Positions 48,373 through 56,711 of a DNA stretch of 64,000 nt are shown here, in pieces. The notes under the pieces were generated by a model that was not told the DNA's origin, ran no database searches, and worked only from the letters and a program-made list of their open reading frames with translations. How positions within the stretch are numbered: position 1 is the stretch's first letter; each line of letters opens with the position of its first letter. A program made the position numbers and the translations under genes. Source of the DNA: Planctomycetia bacterium (GTDB lineage: Bacteria; Planctomycetota; UBA1135; GCA-002686595); assembly GCA_005799545.1 (NCBI GenBank), contig SYGM01000167.1:18661-82660 (forward strand). The letters are read 5' to 3'.

Positions 48373-49323
48373 TCAGTGCGCGCGGAAAGCCAGAATCCAG
48401 GCCCCGAGGATTGCAAGCAATGCGCAAGCGCCGAGCAGGGAATCCGTCATGTCCCGGAAGGGAGGCAGGCGGCGCCTCCAGCCCAGCAGCGCGCCGTAGA
48501 GCAGGCCGGAAAGGAAACCGGTGATGTGCGCGACCACATCCGTGCGCTCCAGCAGCTGCTCGAAGCGACGTGATTCGGCTTCGATGTTGGTGATGTCGTG
48601 ACTGACGCCGCCCATGCCGAGCATGCCCAGCAGGATCAGTCCGATCACCAGCGGCAAGCGCTTCTTCCAGCTGGGCATGCGACCGTCCTTGCGTCGCACG
48701 AACTCATAGGCCACCTGTGCACCGAGCACTCCGAAGACGGCTGTCGATGCGCCGATGGAAACATGCTCCGACGGCTGCACCCACGCATTGACCAGATTGC
48801 CGATGGCGCCGGTGATCACGAAGCCCAGCGCAGCCAGACCCGAACCGACGCTGTGGGCAAGAAAGAGGCCGAAAATCGCCCCGAAAAGCATGTTGCCGGC
48901 GAGATGCACGATGTCTGCGTGGAGTGTCAGCGCCGTGATAGCCTGCCACCACTCGCCGGCTGTGATCTCCACGGCGCGCGCGCTGCCCGCATCCTTCCAG
49001 TCCAGCTGGAAGAGATCGCGCAGGACGGCGAGGTGCAGAATGCCGATCAGGGCCAGATAGCCCACGGCGAGCACGATGCCGTCGGAGTTGGGTTTCGGCA
49101 GCACTTCGCGCGGGGGCCAGCCACGATTCTCCTGCTCATAGCGTCGGAGCTCCGCGCTGGCCTGTGCGGCGCGGTCGACCGGCACCAGCAGCAGGTGCGT
49201 GCCCGGTTGCTGCGAGACCGCATGGGGAACGCCCAGCGACTGCAGCACCAACGCCCAGTGACGCACGGCGCGGGAATCCGCGCTGCGGGCCACTTCCAGC
49301 CATGCGTTCGGGGGGGCATCCAC
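48373..49323 (-). CDS. Rhomboid intramembrane serine protease
   Basis: ADIVHLAGNMLFGAIFG; VSIGASTAVFGVLGAQVAYE; DVVAHITGFLSGLLYG. Confidence 0.88.
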   Translation of the reverse strand: MDAPPNAWLEVARSADSRAVRHWALVLQSLGVPHAVSQQPGTHLLLVPVDRAAQASAELRRYEQENRGWPPREVLPKPNSDGIVLAVGYLALIGILHLAVLRDLFQLDWKDAGSARAVEITAGEWWQAITALTLHADIVHLAGNMLFGAIFGLFLAHSVGSGLAALGFVITGAIGNLVNAWVQPSEHVSIGASTAVFGVLGAQVAYEFVRRKDGRMPSWKKRLPLVIGLILLGMLGMGGVSHDITNIEAESRRFEQLLERTDVVAHITGFLSGLLYGALLGWRRRLPPFRDMTDSLLGACALLAILGAWILAFRAH

Positions 49324-49443
49324 GCTTGCAGCCGATCCTAGGCCCGTATCGGCGGCTTTCGAGGGTGGATCCTCACGCTTTCGGCGCGGGCTTGCGTATT
49401 TGGGGGCGGGCAGCCGAAAGGAGTAGGCTGTTCACCACCCCTC

Positions 49444-52400
49444 ATGATGCTGACCCGAATTCTTTTCCTGGCGCTCGCGTTCCTGCCCGTTTCGACCGCG
49501 TCGGCTCAATCGCAGGCACCCGCGCGCCTGCGCTTGGACTATCTGGAGAACCCTCTGGGCATCGATGAGCGCAAGCCGCGCTTCTCCTTTGAGCTGGTCG
49601 ATCCGCGCCGCGGTGCCGTGCAGAGCGCGTATCACATCCTTGTGGCGCGCACGGCGCAGGAACTGGAGCAGGACAAGGGCTCGGTCTGGGACAGCGGCAA
49701 GGTGCTTTCCAGCGCAACCTGCCAGATCGATTACGGCGGCTCTGCGCTCGAAGCCTGGACGCGCTACTTCTGGAAGGTCCGCAGCTACGACGGCGAAAAC
49801 AAGGCCTCGCCATGGAGCGCGACCGCGGGCTTTTCCACCGGAGCGTTGACGCTGCAGGACTGGTCTGCGCGCTGGATCGAGGATCCCACTCCGCAGCCGG
49901 CCTACAGGAAGGGCTCGATGGGCTGGCGCTCACAGCCTTCGAAGGCCGCGGATGACTACAAGTGGGTGACGATCGATGTCGGCGAGGGCGGCATCTGGGA
50001 CCGCACGCGCCTGTACCCCGTCACCACCGGCAAGCGCGGCGAGCGCTTCCCGCTCAAGGTCAAGATCTTCGGCTCGGATCGTCCGGGCTTCGACAGCTTC
50101 ACCACGGCCTACCGCGTCGAGCGCGACAAGAGCGATCCGGATCTGGTGCTGCCGGAGAACGGGCCGATCGAGATCGAGAACACCTCGCGCATGAAGATGC
50201 GCTACATGCGCGTGGGTATCTACGTGATGCGGCCGGCGGACGCTGGCGACTACTCAGTGGAACTTGCCGAAGTCGAACTGCTCGACGGCGCACAGGTTGT
50301 CTCGCGCGGCCTGCCCGTCACCGTCAGCGATTCGGTGGATGGCGAGGGCTGGAGTGCGGCGGCGCTGGTCGACGGTGTGACCACCTCGACTCCCGGTGCC
50401 GGCGAGGCGCCGATCCCCGCGACCACTCTGCGACGGGAATTCACGCTGCGTGCCGCTCCGGCGCAGGCCTGGCTGTCGTGCTCGGCGCAGGGCCTGTACG
50501 AGGCGCGCATCAACGGCTCCAAGGTCGGCGATGCGGTGCTCGCGCCCGGCTGGAACGACTATCGCTCGCGAGTCTTCGGCAACACGCATGACGTCACGGC
50601 GCTGCTGCGCGCGGGGCCCAACGCGATCGGAGTTCTGGTGGGTGACGGCTGGTATTCGGGCCGCGTCGGTCTGGCGCACCTGTTCCCCGACCTGCCTCCG
50701 CGCGGCATCTACGGTCGCAAGCCGAAGTTCTTCGGCCAGCTGCGCATCGAGTATGCGGATGGCTCCAGCGAGCTCATCAACACCGACGAGGAGTGGAAGT
50801 CGACGCTTGGCGGTCCGATTCTCTCCGCCGACATTCTCGACGGCGAGCATCATGATGCTCGCCGGGAACTGACCGGCTTCGATCAGCCGGGTTTCGATGA
50901 CAAGAGCTGGAGCAAGGCTGCGCTGGTGACGGGTTTCAATCCCGGCATCAATGCCACGCGCATGCTGCCCGTCGTGGTCCGCGAGGAACTGTTCCCCGTC
51001 AGCGTGCAGAAGCGCGGTGAAGGCGTGTGGCTCTACGATTTCGGCCGCAACATGGCCGGCTGGTGCCGTCTCGGCATCGAGGGCCCCGCCGGCACGCAAG
51101 TCAAGCTGCGCTACGCGGAGGCCCTTCAGCCCGACGGATCCATCTACGTCGACAATCTGCGCACCGCCTCGCAGACCGATCGTTATGTGCTCAAGGGCGG
51201 CGGCAAGGAAGTCTGGGAGCCCCGCTTCACGTATCACGGCTTCCGCTACGTGCAGGTCGAAAGCCCCGTGGCGATCGAGCTCGTGGCGCGGCCGATCAGC
51301 AATGCGGCACCGGATGCCGGCGAGTTCCGTTCGAGCAATCCGACGCTCAACGCGCTTTGGAAGAACATCGGCAACACCTTCCGCTCGAATTATCTCGGTT
51401 ACCCGACGGACAGCCCGCAGCGCGATGAGCGACTGGGTTGGACCGGAGATGCGCAGATCTTCGCACCGACCGCGATGCAGCTGGCGGATCTGCCGGCCTT
51501 CTTCACCAAGTGGATGCAGGACGTGCGTGACGGGTATTCCACGGAGTTCCGCTTCCCGGACATGGCTCCGCATCCGTTCGACAAGAACTCCTACTTCACG
51601 GGCGGCCCCGGCTGGGCGGATGCCGGCGTGCTGGTGACTCATCAGATGTGGCTGCGCTACGGCGACCGCCGCATCGTCGAGCTGATGCTGCCCTTCGCCA
51701 CGCGCTGGCTGGATGCGGTACGGACCTCCAACCCTCAGTTCGTTTTCACCAATGAGCGCGCCAACGACTATGGAGACTGGCTCAACGGCAGCCAGATCAA
51801 CGCACCGGGTTGGGACACCGCCGGCTGCGAGGTGCCCAAGGACCTCTTCGCCACGGCGTATTGGGCACATTCCGCCGAACTGGTCGGCGAAATGGCCGCC
51901 GCAATTGGCAAGGACGACATCGCCATCAAGGCCTTCGAGATGCGCGATGCGATCGCGGCCGCGTTCCAGAGCCGTTTTCTCTCCGCCGACGGATCGATGC
52001 CCGGCGACACGCAGGCGGGCTACGCCCTCGCGCTCGCTTTCAATCTCGTGCCGGCCAACCTCGTGCCGCAGGTCTCCGCCAAGCTGGCTCAGGCCGTCAC
52101 GATCAAGCGCCCCTTCAAGCTGACGACCGGATTCCCCACCACGATTCACGCGCTGATGGCGCTCTCCAACCACAACGGCGGGGAAACAGCCAGCCGCATC
52201 GTGCGCGATCGCAGCTTCCCCGGCTGGGGTTGGCAGCTCGAACAGGGTGCGACGACCATGTGGGAGCGCTGGGACGGGTACTCCAAGGAGCGCGGCTTCC
52301 AGGATCCCGCCATGAACTCGCTCAATCACTGCGCCTTCGCCTCGGTGGGCGAGTGGATGATTCACTGTGTCGCGGGCATCGAACCCGACAGTCAGGCCGC

Positions 52401-52716
52401 AGGATTCGCTCGCTTCCTCGTCCATCCCCGCTGCGGCATCCAGATTCCGACCGCCGGAGGCCGCTACCACTCCATCCGCGGCATCATCGACACGCAGTGG
52501 GCGATCGCGGACGGCCGCTTCCAGCTGTCGCTGACCGTGCCTCCGAATACGAGCGCGACGGTGATCATCCCTGCCAAGTCACTCGATGAGATCCGCGAGA
52601 GCGGCAAGCCGCTTGCCGAAGCGGCACCGCATGTCGTTCCGATCCTGGTGCAGGACGGCAAGGCGACGCTGGATGTGCGGGCGGGCAGCTACCGCTTCGA
52701 CAGCGCCATCCCCTGA
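49444..52716 (+). CDS. Alpha-L-rhamnosidase (GH78-like), secreted
   Basis: Signal peptide; LGYPTDSPQRDERLGWTGDAQIFAPTAM; GPGWADAGVLVTHQMWLRYGD; ANDYGDWL; TTMWERWDGYSKERGFQDPAMNSLNHCAFASVGEWM. Confidence 0.93.
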   Translation: MMLTRILFLALAFLPVSTASAQSQAPARLRLDYLENPLGIDERKPRFSFELVDPRRGAVQSAYHILVARTAQELEQDKGSVWDSGKVLSSATCQIDYGGSALEAWTRYFWKVRSYDGENKASPWSATAGFSTGALTLQDWSARWIEDPTPQPAYRKGSMGWRSQPSKAADDYKWVTIDVGEGGIWDRTRLYPVTTGKRGERFPLKVKIFGSDRPGFDSFTTAYRVERDKSDPDLVLPENGPIEIENTSRMKMRYMRVGIYVMRPADAGDYSVELAEVELLDGAQVVSRGLPVTVSDSVDGEGWSAAALVDGVTTSTPGAGEAPIPATTLRREFTLRAAPAQAWLSCSAQGLYEARINGSKVGDAVLAPGWNDYRSRVFGNTHDVTALLRAGPNAIGVLVGDGWYSGRVGLAHLFPDLPPRGIYGRKPKFFGQLRIEYADGSSELINTDEEWKSTLGGPILSADILDGEHHDARRELTGFDQPGFDDKSWSKAALVTGFNPGINATRMLPVVVREELFPVSVQKRGEGVWLYDFGRNMAGWCRLGIEGPAGTQVKLRYAEALQPDGSIYVDNLRTASQTDRYVLKGGGKEVWEPRFTYHGFRYVQVESPVAIELVARPISNAAPDAGEFRSSNPTLNALWKNIGNTFRSNYLGYPTDSPQRDERLGWTGDAQIFAPTAMQLADLPAFFTKWMQDVRDGYSTEFRFPDMAPHPFDKNSYFTGGPGWADAGVLVTHQMWLRYGDRRIVELMLPFATRWLDAVRTSNPQFVFTNERANDYGDWLNGSQINAPGWDTAGCEVPKDLFATAYWAHSAELVGEMAAAIGKDDIAIKAFEMRDAIAAAFQSRFLSADGSMPGDTQAGYALALAFNLVPANLVPQVSAKLAQAVTIKRPFKLTTGFPTTIHALMALSNHNGGETASRIVRDRSFPGWGWQLEQGATTMWERWDGYSKERGFQDPAMNSLNHCAFASVGEWMIHCVAGIEPDSQAAGFARFLVHPRCGIQIPTAGGRYHSIRGIIDTQWAIADGRFQLSLTVPPNTSATVIIPAKSLDEIRESGKPLAEAAPHVVPILVQDGKATLDVRAGSYRFDSAIP

Positions 52717-53037
52717 AGGGGATACTGCTCCCCGTCTCGGGACTCAAAGTCGGAGAAAAAGCGCGAGGTATCCGGGGCGATGACGTCCTTACCTTGCCGG
52801 GGCACCATTCGTCACCCCGGCGAGGAGACCGATGGAGCACTGAATACCGCAGGGAAGCCCGGACCACCGGGCCACGCCAACGCCTGATGAACGCAGAGGC
52901 TTCTGTCCGCGCAAGCGCAGCGGAGCCCACTGAGGTCTCTTGCGGCGGCGATAGAGCCCTGAATCAGGGGGCACCCCCAGGGCCTGGTCAAGAACCGCGG
53001 CCCGAGCGAGTCCCGGCAAAGGGAGCAGTATCCCTTT
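52716..53037. other. ~320-nt non-coding element bounded by a 17-bp inverted repeat (structured RNA or MITE-like element)
   Basis: AAGGGGATACTGCTCCC (52716-52732) pairs with GGGAGCAGTATCCCTTT (53021-53037), 16 Watson-Crick plus one G-T pair; internal hairpins; no credible CDS inside. Confidence 0.6.
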
Positions 53038-53567
53038 TAGAGGCCGCGTGCCGCCTGATCGAGCTCCATGGCCTTGGCCGGCGAGTAGCCCCGATCATGG
53101 AACCAGATCACCTTGCCACTGCGGTCGAGCAGCAGCACACGCGTGTTGCGCGGACTCTCCTCGCCCGTGAAGCTCGTGATCTTGCCCGCCTCGGAACCGT
53201 AGACTGTCACGACCGCGGGCCAGTCCTCACGGGGAATTCCGCTGCGCATGCCCGAGTCGATCCAGCCCGAGATCATCGAAGGCACGAGGCTGTCGATGGT
53301 CGGCACTTCGAGGATGCGCACGGGCGTTTGCGCCTGCATCAGACCCATCACCCAGCGATCGAGATCGAACTGCGTGCCCTGCACGTAGCCGACAAGCAGC
53401 ACCGCCGGCTTGCCCGAGAGCGCCTGCGGCAGGGTGGTCGCCTCTCCGCTGAGGCTCTTGCCCTGCACGGTCGGGAAGCTCTCGCCGACGGGAGCGCGGT
53501 TGGGCTTGGTGCTGGAGCAACCAGCCAGCAGCCCGAGCAGGGAAAGCGTGAGCGTTTGTGAATTCAT
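53037..53567 (-). CDS. Lipoprotein with thioredoxin/peroxiredoxin-like fold lacking CxxC
   Basis: MNSQTLTLSLLGLLAGCSS lipobox; ALSGKPAVLLVGYVQGTQFDLDRWVMGL..NTRVLLLDRSGKVIWFHDRGYSP; start overlaps the preceding CDS stop (ATGA). Confidence 0.7.
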   Translation of the reverse strand: MNSQTLTLSLLGLLAGCSSTKPNRAPVGESFPTVQGKSLSGEATTLPQALSGKPAVLLVGYVQGTQFDLDRWVMGLMQAQTPVRILEVPTIDSLVPSMISGWIDSGMRSGIPREDWPAVVTVYGSEAGKITSFTGEESPRNTRVLLLDRSGKVIWFHDRGYSPAKAMELDQAARGL

Positions 53568-54100
53568 GAGGCGATTTGTGGACAACAGTTCAGGAGCTGA
53601 TCCATGGGCAGATGGTTGCCCACATGTTCTGCACGGTGCGCCAGCAGGATCGTGCGGCCGTCGACCAGGAATTCGCCGCCCAGCCGCGCAGGGTCGCCCA
53701 CCGGCAGGCCGACGCCGTTGCCCTTGGCGAGCGCGCGGAACAGAGAGCCCAGCACGGCGGGACCCGCGATCTGACCCAAGCCCGCCCGCTCCAGACCGAA
53801 GGCCTGGTAGAAGACCGCCTCCGGGTCGGCGACGGCGCTGGCCTGCGGATCGAAGCGGCGGAAGAAATCCTCGGTCTGCGTGGTGTCACCCAGCGTGAAG
53901 AAGAGCACTCTGGGGATCGGCTGATGGGCCTCGCGCGCACGGCGCAGGTCGCGGACTCGCTCGCGGCAGAAGGTTCACCCGAAGTGTCGCAGGAAAACCA
54001 GCAGGCGCGGGGGCCCGGCCAGCTCGGCATCGAGGCTCGCGCCGTTCAAATGGAGGCCCGCGATTCGGTGCAGCCAGACGCTCTCGGAGATGCGATCCAT
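53564..54100 (-). CDS. Putative selenoprotein, PRXL2/AhpC-TSA_2-like thiol oxidoreductase; in-frame TGA at 53975..53977 read as Sec (UxxC motif)
   Basis: MDRISESVWLHRIAGLHLNGASLDAELAGPPRLLVFLRHFG-U-TFCRERVRDLRRAREAHQPIPRVLFFTLGDTTQTEDFFRRFDPQASAVADPEAVFYQAFGL..GGEFLVDGRTILLAHRAEHVGNH; homology-like motif continues on both sides of the TGA in one frame. Confidence 0.8.
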
Positions 54101-54188
54101 ACCCAAAAGTGTTCGCCCGCAGGCAGCGAACGGATGCCCGTGCGCAACCGGCGGGGGGCTTCGGGCGAACAAGCCCGAGGCACTCGCC

Positions 54189-54965
54189 ATGGCCGAAGGA
54201 CCTCAAGTACTGCTGCGCGCCGAATGGCTGGACCGGCAGCTGGGCGGCCGCACCCCCCTCGCCGTGGAGGGCTGGACCGAGGCCATGCGCCCGCTCGCCA
54301 TGCAGCTCTCCAACCGGCGAGTCGAGCGCGTCTTCGCCCGCGGCAAGAACCTGCTGCTGGAATTCGAGGGCGGAGCCTGCCTCCACAACCACCTGCGCAT
54401 GGGTGGGCGCTGGAGGGCCATCGGAGGCGAGGAGGCCCTGCCGGAGGATGCGTGGCTGTCCTTCCGCATGGGGGATCGGCGCATCGTCAACCTCGGCGGA
54501 GAGCTGCTGCAGCTACTGACCCGTGACGGTCTCGACACGCTGCTCGAAACGCTGGGGCCGGATGTCATGGCCGAGCCCTTTCCGCGCAGCGAGCTCCTGA
54601 TCGCCCTCGCGCGAGCACGCGGCAGCATCGCCTCGGCGCTGCTGGATCAGCACGTCGTGGCCGGCATCGGCAACATCGCACGCTGCGAAGCGCTGCACCG
54701 CGCACGCCTGGCTCCGCAGTCCGCCTGCAAGACGCTCTCGCCACGCGAACTCGACCGGCTGCTGGATGCGCTGCAGGCCGTGACCCAGGAGAGCTACCGC
54801 AACGCCGGGCGCTGGACGCCGCGCGCCTACGAGCGCACGGGCGAGCCCTGCGGTCACTGCGGGGAAGCGATCGCCGTGCTCAGCGTCGAGTCGACGCAGC
54901 GCAAGCTCTACGGCTGCGTGCGCTGTCAGGCGCGGGTGGTCAAGGATCTTTTCACGAACGGATAG
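54189..54965 (+). CDS. Fpg/Nei-family DNA glycosylase with N-terminal MAEGP
   Basis: MAEGPQVLLRAEWLDRQLGG..KNLLLEFEGGACLHNHLRMGG..SALLDQHVVAGIGNIARCEALHRARLAP..GEPCGHCGEAI..RKLYGCVRCQ zinc finger. Confidence 0.9.
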   Translation: MAEGPQVLLRAEWLDRQLGGRTPLAVEGWTEAMRPLAMQLSNRRVERVFARGKNLLLEFEGGACLHNHLRMGGRWRAIGGEEALPEDAWLSFRMGDRRIVNLGGELLQLLTRDGLDTLLETLGPDVMAEPFPRSELLIALARARGSIASALLDQHVVAGIGNIARCEALHRARLAPQSACKTLSPRELDRLLDALQAVTQESYRNAGRWTPRAYERTGEPCGHCGEAIAVLSVESTQRKLYGCVRCQARVVKDLFTNG

Positions 54966-54967
54966 TC

Positions 54968-55948
54968 ATGCGGATTCTGCTGCTGAGTGCACTGTTGCTG
55001 CTGCTCGTGCTCGTCGTGGGCGTCGGCTGCCGATCGCTGTCGCGCAGTGATGTCGAAACGCGCGTGCGCTTGCTGAAGAAGAACCAGCCCCTGTCCGCCC
55101 ACACCCTCTCCGAGCGCCGGGTGGATGCCGTGCTCGCGGGTCAGGCCCTGCAGCTGCGGCTGCGCTGGTATCGCCTCGGCCCCGAGCGGTCCGAGCAGCC
55201 GCCGATCGTCTTCGTGCACGGAACGCCCGCTGTGGCCGAGCACTGGACCGAGCTGACGCTGGGTGCCGGCGGACTGGCAACGGATCGTGTCGTCTATCTG
55301 CTGGAGCTGATTGGACACGGCTATGCTCCCGATGAGCTGGCCCACACGAGCTTCCAGGCCTGTGCCGATCACGTGCGGGTGTTTCTCGAGTCCCTGGATC
55401 TGCGCAATGTGACGCTCGTGGGCCACTCCTACGGCGGCGAGTTCGCCTGGCGCTGTGCCCTTGATGCGCCTGAGCGCGTGGGCCGGCTCGTTCTGATTGA
55501 CTCCTCCGGGCCGCCGCGGCGCGATGGCGAATGGATGAGTGAAGAGGAGAAGATGCGCGAGTGGTCGATCGCGCGGTACGGTTGGATCGCCTCCACGCCG
55601 GAGCGCGTCGAGTCCGCCCTCGCCATCCACTTCCCCGGCCCCATTCCGGAAGATCGGCTGGAGGAGATGTACCTCGCCTGCGCGCATCGCAAGGCCTGGG
55701 AGGCGATGGTGGAGCTGTGCCGCGACGAGAATGGCGAGCGCTTCGAGGAGCTGGCCAAGCTTCAGGCTAAGGCCTTACTCATATGGGGAGCGCAGGACAT
55801 TGCCTACAAGCCGGAGCGCTTCCTGAAGGAGTTTCAGCGCGTTCTGCCCCAGGCGCAGACGATGCTGATCGAAGGAGCTGGTCACTACCCTCACGAGGTG
55901 TTCCCGGGAAAGGTCGCCGGGGCAATTCGAGAGTTCGCGCGTCCTTGA
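54968..55948 (+). CDS. Alpha/beta hydrolase, membrane-anchored/lipoprotein-like N-terminus
   Basis: PPIVFVHGTPAVAEHW; VTLVGHSYGGEFAWRCALDAPERVGRLVLIDSSG; GAGHYPHEVFPGKVAGAI. Confidence 0.9.
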   Translation: MRILLLSALLLLLVLVVGVGCRSLSRSDVETRVRLLKKNQPLSAHTLSERRVDAVLAGQALQLRLRWYRLGPERSEQPPIVFVHGTPAVAEHWTELTLGAGGLATDRVVYLLELIGHGYAPDELAHTSFQACADHVRVFLESLDLRNVTLVGHSYGGEFAWRCALDAPERVGRLVLIDSSGPPRRDGEWMSEEEKMREWSIARYGWIASTPERVESALAIHFPGPIPEDRLEEMYLACAHRKAWEAMVELCRDENGERFEELAKLQAKALLIWGAQDIAYKPERFLKEFQRVLPQAQTMLIEGAGHYPHEVFPGKVAGAIREFARP

Positions 55949-56402
55949 GGTGCCAATAATCCGAACTTGGCCAGACCACCGGCAGGGTCGGAGTCCGCCA
56001 TGCGCCTGAGCAGATGCGGATCAAGGCTCAAGTGCACGAGCGGGACCAGCGCCTACATCGTTGCGGCGTGTGCCGGTGGTGCCATTGCAGCGGTTGGAGA
56101 TCCACGCAGAGTTGGCAACATCGTCGAAGCTCACACGGTGGAAAGCTCGCAGCAAGATTCTGCTGGCGTTGGTCAGTGGATCATTGCGGCTGACCGCGCA
56201 TGGCAGCTCTCGATGAAGGGATCGATAACCCTCTTGAGAACCATGCAATTGACATCGTGCAAACCGACGTCGTTGGTCCGGTAGCCGCCCGCTTTCCGGT
56301 GACCGGCACTGGCATCGTTCAGCTTCCAACCCATTGCGACCGAGCGTCCCTTGTTGCGCCAATCCGCTCATGCGCTACGATCGCGCGCCGGAGTCCACCC
56401 TC

Positions 56403-56711
56403 ATGATCATGCACATGGTGCTGCTGAAGATCCGCAAGGATGTCCCCGCCGCCGACGTCCGCAAGGCCTTTGATGCTCTGGCGGCTCTCCAGAAGGTCGT
56501 GCCCGGTCTGTTGAGCTTCCACGGCGGACCCTATTCCTCGCCGGAGAACTTCGAGAAGGGCTACACGCACGGCTTTTCGATGGTTTTCAAGGATGCCGCC
56601 TCGCGGGACATCTATCTGCCGCACTCCGAGCACGAAAAGTGCAAGGCGATGATCTTCCCGTTGCTGCAAGGCGGGCTCGATGGCGCGGTCGCCTTCGACT
56701 ACGAGTTCTGA
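56403..56711 (+). CDS. Dabb family (stress-responsive alpha/beta barrel) protein
   Basis: MHMVLLKIRKDVPAADVRKAFDALAALQKVVPGLLSFHGGPYSSPENFEKGYTHGFSMVFKDAASRDIYLPHSEHEK. Confidence 0.92.
   Translation: MIMHMVLLKIRKDVPAADVRKAFDALAALQKVVPGLLSFHGGPYSSPENFEKGYTHGFSMVFKDAASRDIYLPHSEHEKCKAMIFPLLQGGLDGAVAFDYEF

Noticed and set aside
52716-53037. RNase P RNA, tmRNA, SRP RNA or cobalamin riboswitch
   Set aside because: Searched by eye on both strands for GAGGAAAGTCC, tmRNA ends, the SRP GGAAGnAGC core and full B12-box context; only partial or chance resemblances.
52794-53561. 255-aa plus-strand ORF across the structured element
   Set aside because: Covers the non-coding element and the antisense of the lipoprotein; no motifs and composition unlike neighbouring genes.
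53975-53977. In-frame TGA as a simple pseudogene-causing nonsense mutation
   Set aside because: Both sides remain intact, the position is exactly the redox Cys position and is followed by xxC; Sec is the better explanation, though genome-level Sec machinery must be confirmed.
53576-54526. 316-aa plus-strand ORF
   Set aside because: Antisense of the putative selenoprotein and out-of-frame with the Fpg/Nei gene.
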